Source: Psychroflexus salarius
Lineage (GTDB): Bacteria; Bacteroidota; Bacteroidia; Flavobacteriales; Flavobacteriaceae
Length of the DNA: 64,000 nt
Assembly (NCBI RefSeq): GCF_900129035.1
Contig: NZ_FQTW01000001.1
Span: 372,001 to 436,000 of the forward strand
Reading direction: 5' to 3'
Shown here: piece by piece, positions 9,742 to 18,143 of the stretch
Numbering within the stretch: the first letter of the stretch is position 1
Layout: each line of letters opens with the position of its first letter
The notes under the pieces: generated by a model
The model's input: only the letters and a program-made list of their open reading frames with translations
Database searches by the model: none
What the model was told of the DNA's origin: nothing
Made by a program: the position numbers and the translations under genes

Positions 9742-11285
9742 TACATCCATTCACTAGTATTAGACTCAACTTTAAATAAAATTTCGTTAGCCATTTGTAT
9801 TGCTTCTTGATGGTTTAAGTAATTGATCTTTAAGAATCCAGAAGCTGTGTATAGTATTAAATTACACATTCCAACACGTCGTTGATAAAAATTTTGCTTA
9901 ACGGCTACAGATTGAATTTTAAACAGCTCAATAAAGGCAGTATTGGTATGTATTGAGCCACCTCCAACTTTTATCATCGTTTCAGAAATAGCCACATAAC
10001 TTTTTTTAGTAGATAAGTAAACTAAAACAACTAAAAAAGCTAACAATAAAACTAAACCTACTACTATAAATGCTGAGTGCAACTGAATTACATACAACTG
10101 AAAAAGAATTAAAGCAATAAACAACACAGCTAAACGCAAACTTAAAACCCTAAACCTTAACCACTGCGTTTTAATAGAATTAAAGTTTATGCTTTGATAG
10201 TCGTTAATACCAAATAATGCTTCAAATAATAAATTAATATGATGCTTAGAAACACCTACAACACCAATTTTATTTTTAGTATTTAACTCTTCTGAACTTG
10301 CCTGACTGATATAGACATTACTAAATTTAAAAAATTGTCTTAATGGGTTGGTTTCAATTTCAAAAATTTGTGTCTTCTTGGCTTTTATAAGTTTATTAAC
10401 ACGTTTCAACAAGCCATATTGCACCATGTAGTTTTGGTCAACAGCAAAAAGCTTTAACTCAAAATATTGAATAATGGTCAGGGCGACCGTCAAAATAACA
10501 CCTATAACAATAACCATAAAAACAACTCCGATAATCACACTTAATAAACTCGGTAAATAAGCTTGAATTTGAGTTTCTAAATCAATATCAAATTTATTTG
10601 ATACCAAATCACCAAATGAATTATAGATATATGACAGAAAGGCCAAGATTACACCAATTCCCTTAAAGAAATTAGAGCTAATGCCAACTTTTAATAAATC
10701 AAGAAAACTTAATTTAAATAAGAGTTGTTTAGAGGCACTTTGCTTAGCTGAAGCAGACGTGTTACTATTTTCATCAGTAACTTCAACTGTTGTTTCTAAT
10801 TCCTGATTTAAGGCTATTTTTTGCTCAGTTAGTAATTCCTGCAAATGCTCGGCATCACCTTTGTCGAGTGCTTTAATTGTAACTTCAGCTTTGTCATTAC
10901 CAGCTGTTTCAATTTCTAAGCCTACAACATTTAAGACCTGCTGGATTAAATTCTGCTGAAGATTAATGTTTTGTATGCGCTCAAAAGGAATTTCGATTTG
11001 ACTCACATTAAAAATTCCGCTAGTGACAAAAAATGCCTCTTGACCAACATGAAATTTATAACGCTTATATGAAATATACGAAAAAACAAATTGGATAATC
11101 ACTAAAACAATTACCCCTAAAATAAAATAATGCAGATAGTCTCTAGCCTTACCACTTAATAATGGTATGGCTAAAATAGCAATGTTTTGCCGTATGCGTT
11201 TGACTAAATCAGCCAAAAATATGACGAATATCCCTCTAAATGATTGTAGAGTTGGTTCGCTAAACTTAGCTTGTTGACTCATCAC
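9741..11285 (-). CDS. Bacterial PH-domain membrane protein, YdbT-like
   Basis: This 514-residue membrane protein has repeated bPH2 (DUF304) modules. Each follows a pair of hydrophobic segments and carries the characteristic IPFERIQNINLQQN-type motif; the others read KAKKTQIFEIETNP and FIELFKIQSVAVKQN. About six membrane spans are visible. The upstream gene is its single-domain YdbS-like partner and overlaps it by 20 bases, the usual pairing of these families. The role of the pair is poorly defined; in Bacillus, YdbS/YdbT were linked to resistance to an antimicrobial peptide. The family call is firm; the function is not. Confidence 0.85.
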   Translation of the reverse strand: MMSQQAKFSEPTLQSFRGIFVIFLADLVKRIRQNIAILAIPLLSGKARDYLHYFILGVIVLVIIQFVFSYISYKRYKFHVGQEAFFVTSGIFNVSQIEIPFERIQNINLQQNLIQQVLNVVGLEIETAGNDKAEVTIKALDKGDAEHLQELLTEQKIALNQELETTVEVTDENSNTSASAKQSASKQLLFKLSFLDLLKVGISSNFFKGIGVILAFLSYIYNSFGDLVSNKFDIDLETQIQAYLPSLLSVIIGVVFMVIVIGVILTVALTIIQYFELKLFAVDQNYMVQYGLLKRVNKLIKAKKTQIFEIETNPLRQFFKFSNVYISQASSEELNTKNKIGVVGVSKHHINLLFEALFGINDYQSINFNSIKTQWLRFRVLSLRLAVLFIALILFQLYVIQLHSAFIVVGLVLLLAFLVVLVYLSTKKSYVAISETMIKVGGGSIHTNTAFIELFKIQSVAVKQNFYQRRVGMCNLILYTASGFLKINYLNHQEAIQMANEILFKVESNTSEWM

Positions 11286-11805
11286 TTAAATCAGAGTTTT
11301 GTTGCATCACATAAGCTTTTATTTGACTTGCTGTCCCTTTATCAAGTCCGTAAATTGCTAAATCTCCTGATGATGCACCAGCAGTATACAATTTAATAGC
11401 ATATAGGTTCTGCCATCTCAGGAAAATTCCTTGAATAACTTCAACATGTTGAATGCGTTTAAACGGCAAAACAGTTTCTTTGTGCACAAAAAAACCTTTC
11501 GAGAAATAAATATCATGATCTCGCAAGCCAAAAGTTCGTTTTTTAAAACCAGCTTCAACTTCAATCAACCATAGGCTTAAAACCAAACTCACAGTCGGAA
11601 TAAAAATATACCAGAATAGTTGCGGAAGGTCAAATTGAAAATAAATAGAACAAACAATAAAAATGAAAACAGGTAATACCAAGAACCCAATTTGAAGTCT
11701 TAAGATCTTAATGTACTTAGGATTGATAAACCGCGTTTCTATTTTTTGATAATCAGGCAAATCATTCAGATTTAAATCCTGATTTTTAAAGGTTTTGTCA
11801 AGCAT
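11266..11805 (-). CDS. Bacterial PH-domain protein, YdbS-like
   Basis: The protein is about 179 residues from the ATG at 11805, one base after the stop of the upstream SPOR gene. A longer open frame to 11865 would run through the 3' end of that gene, so the internal start is preferred. Two membrane segments (about residues 30-75) precede one bPH2 domain with the motif LPFKRIQHVEVIQG. It shares the -EWM/PH architecture of YdbS and overlaps the YdbT-like gene by 20 bases, which implies translational coupling and a two-protein membrane complex. Confidence 0.85.
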   Translation of the reverse strand: MLDKTFKNQDLNLNDLPDYQKIETRFINPKYIKILRLQIGFLVLPVFIFIVCSIYFQFDLPQLFWYIFIPTVSLVLSLWLIEVEAGFKKRTFGLRDHDIYFSKGFFVHKETVLPFKRIQHVEVIQGIFLRWQNLYAIKLYTAGASSGDLAIYGLDKGTASQIKAYVMQQNSDLSDESTS

Positions 11806-11806
11806 A

Positions 11807-12412
11807 TTATTCAATGATATCGACACGCTTAGAGTTGACATATTTTGCCGCAAATGCCTCATCAAAGCCTAATTCTTTTAAGGCTTCTCTAAGCTGCTTT
11901 GCTTCTTCTAGGGTTTTAAACAAACCAATAGAATATGAATTTAAATAATAGTTCTCATCACCTTTAATGAGTAGAAAATCTTTTGAAACTAAAGGCGTGT
12001 TAAAGCGCTCAAATGCGCCAATTTGTACTGCATAATATTCTGAAGGCTCTTGTAACTCAACTGAACTATTGCGTTGGCTTAGTTGACTTTGAAGCTGTTG
12101 TTTATCGGTTTGTAAGGTTTCAATTTGTTGTTTTAAGCTATCTAACTGCTGAGTATTGTCTTTTTGTACAACTTGACTTCCTGGAGATGTTATGCCCAAG
12201 CTACTAGGACTTGAATAAGTTAAACCTATAAAAATGAGTAATAGTACAAGGACAACAATAAATAAAGTTAAAAATGTCTTTTTTTGTTGAGCATTTTGGT
12301 CCTCTTGAGACTTTAAATCGCTTATAACTTCGTTTTGATGGTCAATTGTTTCTTGGTGTGATGAAACTTGATCTTTCAATTCGTTTAATTCTTCATCAGT
12401 CAAAATAGGCAT
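11807..12412 (-). CDS. Membrane-anchored SPOR-domain protein
   Basis: The 201 residues contain an N-terminal coiled-coil-like cytoplasmic part (LNELKDQVSSHQETIDHQNE), one membrane span (about 47-67, FLTLFIVVLVLLLIFIGLTY), a periplasmic coiled coil (LDSLKQQIETLQTDKQQLQ) and a C-terminal SPOR domain (from about 125, YYAVQIGAFERF to the end). SPOR domains bind denuded peptidoglycan at division sites, so a role in the cell envelope or division is likely. It lies 39 bases after menB and one base before the PH-domain pair, suggesting one operon. The specific role is not known. Confidence 0.85.
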   Translation of the reverse strand: MPILTDEELNELKDQVSSHQETIDHQNEVISDLKSQEDQNAQQKKTFLTLFIVVLVLLLIFIGLTYSSPSSLGITSPGSQVVQKDNTQQLDSLKQQIETLQTDKQQLQSQLSQRNSSVELQEPSEYYAVQIGAFERFNTPLVSKDFLLIKGDENYYLNSYSIGLFKTLEEAKQLREALKELGFDEAFAAKYVNSKRVDIIE

Positions 12413-12451
12413 GGTTTTTAGGTTTTGGTTATTTGTAAATTTACATAAAAA

Positions 12452-13282
12452 TTATGGAATCCATTTTTTATCAAAATTAGGCGCGCGTTTCTCTAAAAAA
12501 GCATTGCGACCCTCTTTAGCTTCATCTGTCATATAAGCTAATCGTGTGGCTTCACCTGCAAAGACTTGTTGACCAACCATACCATCATCAGTTAGATTCA
12601 TTGCAAATTTGAGCATTTTAATAGAAATTGGCGATTTTTGTAAAACCTCTTGTGCCCATTCAAAAGCGGTTTCTTCTAACTGGTCATGCGGAATCACAGC
12701 ATTAACCATTCCCATTTCATAAGCCTCTTGGGCAGAATAATTTCTCCCTAAGAAAAATATTTCACGAGCACGCTTTTGCCCGACCATTTTTGCTAAATAA
12801 GCAGAACCATAGCCACCATCAAAGCTAGTGACGTCTGCATCAGTCTGTTTAAAAATAGCATGTTCTTGACTAGCTAAAGTCATATCGCAAACCACATGTA
12901 AACTATGGCCACCACCGACAGCCCAACCAGGAACAACACAAATAACAGCTTTTGGCATAAACCGAATTAAACGCTGAACTTCTAAAATATTTAAACGATG
13001 GTAGCCATCTTCACCCACATAACCTTCTTTACCTCTAGCCTTTTGGTCGCCGCCGCTACAAAACGACCAAACACCATCTTTAGTTGATGGTCCTTCTGCT
13101 GAAAGCAAGATTGCGCCGATAGAAGAATCTTCTTGAGCATCATGAAAAGCATCTAACAACTCACTCGTTGTTTTAGGACGAAATGCATTTCTAACTTCGG
13201 GTCTATTAAAAGCAATTCTAGCTACACCATCACATTTTTTATACGTTATGTCCTGGTAATCTTTAACTTTAGTCCAATTCAT
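12452..13282 (-). CDS. menB: 1,4-dihydroxy-2-naphthoyl-CoA synthase
   Basis: MenB closes the second ring of menaquinone by a Dieckmann-type condensation of o-succinylbenzoyl-CoA. The 276-residue crotonase-fold protein is full length. It has the MenB-specific SFCSGGDQKARG, the oxyanion-hole segment VPGWAVGGGHSLHVVCD, the catalytic region QTDADVTSFDGGYGSAYLA, and the C-terminal RAPNFDKKWIP. No other men genes are in the window. It follows the cysteine dioxygenase gene by 10 bases. Confidence is high because DQKARG and SFDGGYGS distinguish MenB from other enoyl-CoA hydratases. Confidence 0.96.
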   Translation of the reverse strand: MNWTKVKDYQDITYKKCDGVARIAFNRPEVRNAFRPKTTSELLDAFHDAQEDSSIGAILLSAEGPSTKDGVWSFCSGGDQKARGKEGYVGEDGYHRLNILEVQRLIRFMPKAVICVVPGWAVGGGHSLHVVCDMTLASQEHAIFKQTDADVTSFDGGYGSAYLAKMVGQKRAREIFFLGRNYSAQEAYEMGMVNAVIPHDQLEETAFEWAQEVLQKSPISIKMLKFAMNLTDDGMVGQQVFAGEATRLAYMTDEAKEGRNAFLEKRAPNFDKKWIP

Positions 13283-13292
13283 TTTTTAAAAT

Positions 13293-13829
13293 TTATTTGA
13301 GTTCTGGTTTGGGTTTTTCACCTTTAATTGAATCATAATATAAGTCTTTATACTCAAATTTACCTTTTTCAGGATTGTAAGCACTACATTCATCTATAGG
13401 CGCTACATATAAGTGCAAACTCATCGATCGGCCATTGGCAATATTTTGTAAAGAATGATAGCCCAAATCGTCATTCATATAAGACAAACGTTCTTCAGTC
13501 ATCTTAACATCTGCTGTTTTTACCAGTTCATCATTTTTGGTTTGAAAACGTTGTTCTCTTAATTTTCCTTCAGCTAGATAAACCCAACATTCTTCACCAT
13601 TATGGCAATGAATAGGTGTATCTTGATCTTTTTCCCAACAAAGCAAAATAAGCTCATAATCTTCAGTACGTTCAACGCAATTTCTAGTATAGGCTTCATC
13701 TGAAAACATGGCATAAGGCTGAAGATCTTCAGAAGGAATCTTCATCTGCTTAGCGATATTTACATAATCATCGCCAGAGCAATTCGGCAGTTCATCTAAT
13801 AATTCTTGAAGTGAAGAAATTGTATTCAA
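13293..13829 (-). CDS. Cysteine dioxygenase
   Basis: The enzyme oxidises L-cysteine to cysteine sulfinate with a cupin-bound iron. Visible matches to eukaryotic-type CDO are YTRNCVERTEDYEL (substrate-binding Arg), TPIHCHNGEECWVYLAEG (two iron His and the Cys of the Cys-Tyr crosslink), GYHSLQN (third His), and LHLYVAPIDECSAYNP (crosslink Tyr). The open frame extends to a TTG at 13925, but this would overlap the divergent decarboxylase start and a likely promoter. A TTG at 13829 gives a family-like N-terminus (178 residues) and is preferred; there is no in-frame ATG before the conserved region. The divergent neighbour is a PLP decarboxylase that could use its product. Confidence 0.88.
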   Translation of the reverse strand: MNTISSLQELLDELPNCSGDDYVNIAKQMKIPSEDLQPYAMFSDEAYTRNCVERTEDYELILLCWEKDQDTPIHCHNGEECWVYLAEGKLREQRFQTKNDELVKTADVKMTEERLSYMNDDLGYHSLQNIANGRSMSLHLYVAPIDECSAYNPEKGKFEYKDLYYDSIKGEKPKPELK

Positions 13830-13886
13830 AATAAGACTTTTTGATAATTTAAGAATGTTGTAAGCAACTATAGTTCTAAAATTATA

Positions 13887-13894
13887 TATTTTCG
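13887..13894 (+). promoter_or_regulatory. Possible -7 element of the PLP decarboxylase gene
   Basis: TATTTTCG matches the flavobacterial TAnnTT(T/C)G -7 pattern, 25 bases upstream of the ATG at 13920. No convincing TTG was found at the right distance upstream, so this is tentative. Confidence 0.35.
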
Positions 13895-13919
13895 TAAAGA
13901 TAAATTTCACGACAGGCTT

Positions 13920-15296
13920 ATGCAAGAAGACTTAAAATTATTTCAGAAAATTTCAGAAAAGTTATTAAATAGTGAACAAAATAAAGGCGTTGTTGAACCT
14001 ATTTCTCCTCAAAAATTGTTTAACACTTTTAACCTAGATTTAGATGACGAAGCTTTACCTAAAAGTGAATTTGAGCAACTATTAACCGATGTTGTGCTTA
14101 ATACACCAAGAACCTCAACTAAACTGTTTTTTAATCAACTGTTTGGTGGGCGAAATCCAAAAGGAACTTTAGGTGAATTGCTAGCGGTAATGCTTAATAA
14201 TAGTATGTATACTTATAAAGTTGGTGGCCCACAAGTTGGTATTGAAAAAAATATTATTAAAAAAGTATGCCAAATGATTGGTTATGGCGACCAAGCTGAT
14301 GGTACTTTTCCGCCAGGTGGTTCTATGAGTAATTTTATGGGGATGCTCATGGCTCGTGATCGAAAAAATAGAACTATAAAACAAGAGGGTGTTTCTCAAA
14401 AATTAATTATTTACACTTCTGAAGCTTCACATTACTCAATTACCAAAAATGCCAGTTTTGGCGGTATTGGTGTTGGCCAAATTAGAAGTGTCAAGACTAA
14501 TCAGTTTGGACAAATGGACGTTTCGCATTTACAAGAACTTATTCACCAAGACAAAACCAATAATTTAGAACCGTTTTTTGTCAATGCAACCGCTGGAACC
14601 ACTGTACTAGGTGCTTTTGATGATATTAAAGCAATTCATGAGGTTATTAAAGACGATGATATATGGTTACATGTTGATGGCGCTTATTGTGGTTCAGTTA
14701 TTTTTAGCAAACACTACAAACATCTGGTTGAAGGCGTTGAGTTATCAGATTCTTTCAGTTTTAATGCGCATAAAATGCTTGGTGTGCCATTATCATGCTC
14801 AATTATTGTTACTCAAGACAAGCGTGATTTAAAACATTCTTTTTCATGTGATGCCAATTATCTATACCAAACTGACGACGACGACTATAACCTTGGTAAA
14901 AACTCTTTACAATGTGGCCGAAGAAATGATGCATTAAAGTTTTGGACACTATGGAAAGCCGTTGGAACCAAAGGACTCGAGGAACTTGTAAACCAACAGT
15001 TTAAATTAGCTGATACAGCTATAAACTACATAAAAAATCACCCTGATTACAAGCTACACAGTTATGAAAATTCTGTTTCAGTTTGCTTTAATTATAAAAA
15101 TGTTGATCCAAAAGATTTATGCAACTCACTTTATAAGGATGGCGAATTAATGGTAGGTTACGGTAGTTTTAATAACGAAACATTTGTGAGGTTGGTTACG
15201 ATTAATAGTGGAAACTCTGAAGAAGATATCTTAAACTTTTTTAAAGTCCTTGAAAGTTATGAAGCTGAAAATAAGCTGGAAGAAATTACAGCTTGA
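13920..15296 (+). CDS. PLP-dependent group II decarboxylase, cysteine-sulfinate/glutamate decarboxylase-like
   Basis: The 458 residues form a complete fold-type I decarboxylase. The PLP lysine lies in SFSFNAHKMLGVPLSCS, the cofactor Asp in WLHVDGAYCG, and the early GTLGELLAVMLNNSMYTYKV motif is typical of the GAD/CSAD group. Substrates of this group include glutamate, cysteine sulfinate and aspartate, and sequence alone does not separate them. The divergent neighbour is cysteine dioxygenase, whose product is cysteine sulfinate, so hypotaurine formation is the best contextual inference. The 3' end overlaps the convergent YkgJ gene by 11 bases. Confidence 0.85.
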   Translation: MQEDLKLFQKISEKLLNSEQNKGVVEPISPQKLFNTFNLDLDDEALPKSEFEQLLTDVVLNTPRTSTKLFFNQLFGGRNPKGTLGELLAVMLNNSMYTYKVGGPQVGIEKNIIKKVCQMIGYGDQADGTFPPGGSMSNFMGMLMARDRKNRTIKQEGVSQKLIIYTSEASHYSITKNASFGGIGVGQIRSVKTNQFGQMDVSHLQELIHQDKTNNLEPFFVNATAGTTVLGAFDDIKAIHEVIKDDDIWLHVDGAYCGSVIFSKHYKHLVEGVELSDSFSFNAHKMLGVPLSCSIIVTQDKRDLKHSFSCDANYLYQTDDDDYNLGKNSLQCGRRNDALKFWTLWKAVGTKGLEELVNQQFKLADTAINYIKNHPDYKLHSYENSVSVCFNYKNVDPKDLCNSLYKDGELMVGYGSFNNETFVRLVTINSGNSEEDILNFFKVLESYEAENKLEEITA

Positions 15297-15780
15297 TCCG
15301 TTCAAGCATTTTCTCGACAATCGAAAATGCAGCAGGACAAACCGCTGTATTTTTTAAGGTAAGATGGTTAATTTGGTAAAACTTTTTACGATTAGTGTGC
15401 GGAAATTCTGCACAAGCTTTAGGTCTAACATCATAAACCAAACAATAATTATCATTGGCCAAAAACGGGCAAGGCAGTTGTTTTAAAACATAGTCATTAT
15501 CCTCATCTAAACGTAAATAAGTATCAACAAATGCCGCTGGCTTTATTTTTAGATGCTTTGCTAAACGCTCAATATCTTTATTGGTGAATAATGGTCCTGT
15601 GGTTTTACAACAATTTGCACAAGACAAGCAGTCTATTTCTTCAAAAGTTTCATCGTGTAGATCTTGCATATCACGGTCAAGTGATTTCGGCTTTTTTTGA
15701 CGTAGCTTTTTCAAAAACTTTTGATGCAAGTTATGTCGTTCTTTTGCTAACTTTGGCAAATTTTTGATAAAGTCTTCCAT
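15286..15780 (-). CDS. YkgJ family cysteine-cluster protein
   Basis: The protein is 164 residues from the ATG at 15780. It contains the YkgJ/UPF0153 cysteine pattern CLSCANCC, then CPFLANDNYCLVYDVRPKAC and EFPH, a putative metal-chelating (zinc or iron-sulfur) motif. A longer frame to 15828 is open but adds a Cys-rich non-homologous N-terminus. The chosen ATG overlaps the divergent methyltransferase ATG within CCATGA. Homologous genes exist across many phyla with no established function. The 3' end overlaps the decarboxylase by 11 bases. Confidence 0.85.
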   Translation of the reverse strand: MEDFIKNLPKLAKERHNLHQKFLKKLRQKKPKSLDRDMQDLHDETFEEIDCLSCANCCKTTGPLFTNKDIERLAKHLKIKPAAFVDTYLRLDEDNDYVLKQLPCPFLANDNYCLVYDVRPKACAEFPHTNRKKFYQINHLTLKNTAVCPAAFSIVEKMLERIKL

Positions 15781-16510
15781 GACACAAAAGTACATCAATT
15801 TGAAACATCCTAAGCAAGATACCGACATATTTGGCCAAGCCGTAAAAAACTACTTCAATTTTAACGATGAAACACCAATTCAAGTTCACACTAAAAATTT
15901 TGACACTGATATAATACCAGTGGACTATTTATTTAGAACTGAAGATGAAATGCCTGAAATAGAACTTACAGCTTTAAAACTGGTTACAGGCAAAACACTT
16001 GATGTAGGCTGTTGTGCTGGAGCTCACGCTATGATACTGCAACATAATCAAGTTGAAGTTACTGCAATTGACACTTCTAGAAAATGTATTGAAGTTTGTA
16101 AAGAACGTGGACTAAAACAAGCTCATCAGCTAGATTTCTTTGAATTATCAGCTGAAGAATTCGGTCAATTTGAAACCATTTTATTGATGATGAATGGTAT
16201 TGGCATTGCTGGTACAATTCAAAATTTACCGCAGTTTTTTAACCAATTAAAACAACTACTACAACCAAACGGTCAAGTTCTATTAGATTCAACCGATTTA
16301 AATTACTTATTTGAAAAAGACGAATTTGAGCATTATTATGGTGAGATGACCTACGAAATCTCTTACAAAAATCAAATTTCGAAAGCTTTCAACTGGTTAT
16401 ATATTGACCAAGAATTATTACAAGAAATCGCACTCGATAATGGCTTTAAAACAGAGATTATTTTAAAATCTGACTCGAGCTATTTGGCAAAGCTGAATTT
16501 AATTAATTAG
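15779..16510 (+). CDS. Class I SAM-dependent methyltransferase
   Basis: The protein is about 243 residues from the ATG at 15779 (an ATG at 15764 in the same frame is possible). SAM motif I reads LDVGCCAGAHAM, followed by VTAIDTSRKCIEVC (acidic residue after beta-2) and ETILLMMNGIGIAG (motif IV region). The methyl acceptor cannot be deduced. Its start codon shares two bases with the divergent YkgJ gene, and its 3' end overlaps the convergent amidohydrolase by 8 bases. The very tight divergent pairing suggests shared regulation. Confidence 0.8.
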   Translation: MTQKYINLKHPKQDTDIFGQAVKNYFNFNDETPIQVHTKNFDTDIIPVDYLFRTEDEMPEIELTALKLVTGKTLDVGCCAGAHAMILQHNQVEVTAIDTSRKCIEVCKERGLKQAHQLDFFELSAEEFGQFETILLMMNGIGIAGTIQNLPQFFNQLKQLLQPNGQVLLDSTDLNYLFEKDEFEHYYGEMTYEISYKNQISKAFNWLYIDQELLQEIALDNGFKTEIILKSDSSYLAKLNLIN

Positions 16511-18143
16511 CCTTGTAAACCGTTTGCCCACCTATAATGGTTTGTAAAACTTCAGTATTTGGTACGTTTTGTATAGGAACTTGCATAATATCGCGATCAA
16601 GAATTACAAAATCTGCTAATTTCCCTGATTCAAGACTTCCTTTTTCAGTCTCTTCAAAATTAGCATAAGCAGCCCAAATGGTCATACCTCTTAGGGTTTC
16701 TTCTCTTGTCAAAGAATTTTCAATATTAAAACCATTTTCTGGGTACGCATTCAAGTCCTGTCGTGCAACAGCAGCATAAAATGTTAAAAAGGGATTTACT
16801 TTTTCTATTGGAAAGTCTGTTCCTAAAGCAATATTTCCAGCCGATTCTAAAATAGTTTTATAAGCATAAGCGTGTTTAATTCGGTCTTGCCCTAAACGTT
16901 CGTCTGCCCAATACATATCACTTGTGGCATGCGTTGGTTGTACTGATGCTAGAATATTATCTCCATCAAAAAATTTATAATCTTCAGGGTCTAAAACTTG
17001 CGCATGTTCAACACGCCAACGTTGATTGGATTTATGAGACAGTAATTTATCATAAGTTTGAAGCACAACATAATTAGCAGAGTCACCAATGGCATGTGTA
17101 TTCATTTGAAATGGCGAATTGCTAATTTGTTTAGCTAAATCATTAAATTCATTTAAACTAATCAATAGACTTCCAAAATGATTGGGTTGATCGCTGTAAT
17201 CTTCTTTTAAGGCTGCTCCTCTAGACCCTAAAGCACCATCTGCATAAACTTTAAAACTTCTAACATTTAAGTGTTTTGTTTTATAAATTCCATTCTCAAG
17301 GTAGTGTTTAATGTCTTCAGGATGATTTCTAATCATAGCATAAATTCGTGTTTTGAATTCATCAGATTTCTGTAATGAGTCTATGATTTGTATATTCTCA
17401 ACACTTAATCCAGCATCAACAACAGTTGTTAAGCCGTAAGATAATGTAATATCTTCAGCATTTTTGAGTGCCTTTGAAATATGATTTACATCTAAGCTTG
17501 GAAATGTATTTCTAACCAAACTCATCGGAGCATCAATCAGAACACCTGTTGGCTGGTTGTTTTTATCCTTAATGACTTCACCACCAAAAATGTTAGTTTC
17601 TGAATTTATATTTGCTAAATCTAAAGCCGCTTGATTAACTAACATGGCATGTCCATCAATTCTAGTTAGAGTCACTGGCACCTCAGGAAATAATAAATCT
17701 AGCGTATCTTTTGTTGGAAATTGTTTTGAAGGCCAATCATTTTGATCCCAACCGCGACCGATGATATAAGAAGTTTTAGGATTGTCTTCTACAAAATCTG
17801 TAATTCGCTTAACTACTTGCTTGTATGAGTTTGTTCCAAATAAATCGACTCGATTTAACTGTAAACCAAAATTCAGTATATGCGCATGTGCATCTATCAA
17901 GCCTGGTAAAACAGCTTTCCCGTCTAAGTTTACAATTTCTTCAGCATCAAATTTTTCAGTAAGTTCTTGACCACCAACAGCAACAATTGTATCTGCATTA
18001 ATAACTAGAGTATTGGCTTTAGAAAAATCTGAATCTACCGTATAAATATTAGCATTGGTAAATATACGATCAACTTCAATTTTAGGTGATTCGCATGATA
18101 GCGTTATAAAAACTAAACTTAATAAACAATAAAATAATCTCAT
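16503..18143 (-). CDS. Amidohydrolase lipoprotein (YtcJ-like)
   Basis: The 546 residues start with a lipoprotein signal (LLSLVFITLSC, lipobox Cys about residue 17), followed by an amidohydrolase superfamily body. This includes LPGLIDAHAHI (metal-binding HxH), the catalytic-core RVEHAQVLDPEDY, and NIALGTDFPIEKVNPF (late metal Asp). YtcJ-like members hydrolyse amide or imide bonds of unknown natural substrates. As a lipoprotein it should face the periplasm or cell surface. The start codon immediately follows the stop of the PiT-like permease gene (TAAATG), so the two are probably translated together. Confidence 0.86.
   Translation of the reverse strand: MRLFYCLLSLVFITLSCESPKIEVDRIFTNANIYTVDSDFSKANTLVINADTIVAVGGQELTEKFDAEEIVNLDGKAVLPGLIDAHAHILNFGLQLNRVDLFGTNSYKQVVKRITDFVEDNPKTSYIIGRGWDQNDWPSKQFPTKDTLDLLFPEVPVTLTRIDGHAMLVNQAALDLANINSETNIFGGEVIKDKNNQPTGVLIDAPMSLVRNTFPSLDVNHISKALKNAEDITLSYGLTTVVDAGLSVENIQIIDSLQKSDEFKTRIYAMIRNHPEDIKHYLENGIYKTKHLNVRSFKVYADGALGSRGAALKEDYSDQPNHFGSLLISLNEFNDLAKQISNSPFQMNTHAIGDSANYVVLQTYDKLLSHKSNQRWRVEHAQVLDPEDYKFFDGDNILASVQPTHATSDMYWADERLGQDRIKHAYAYKTILESAGNIALGTDFPIEKVNPFLTFYAAVARQDLNAYPENGFNIENSLTREETLRGMTIWAAYANFEETEKGSLESGKLADFVILDRDIMQVPIQNVPNTEVLQTIIGGQTVYKAN

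Noticed and set aside
13830-13925. Extension of cysteine dioxygenase to a TTG at 13925
   Set aside because: It adds a non-homologous N-terminus, overlaps the divergent start and covers a likely promoter; the internal TTG at 13829 gives the family-like N-terminus.
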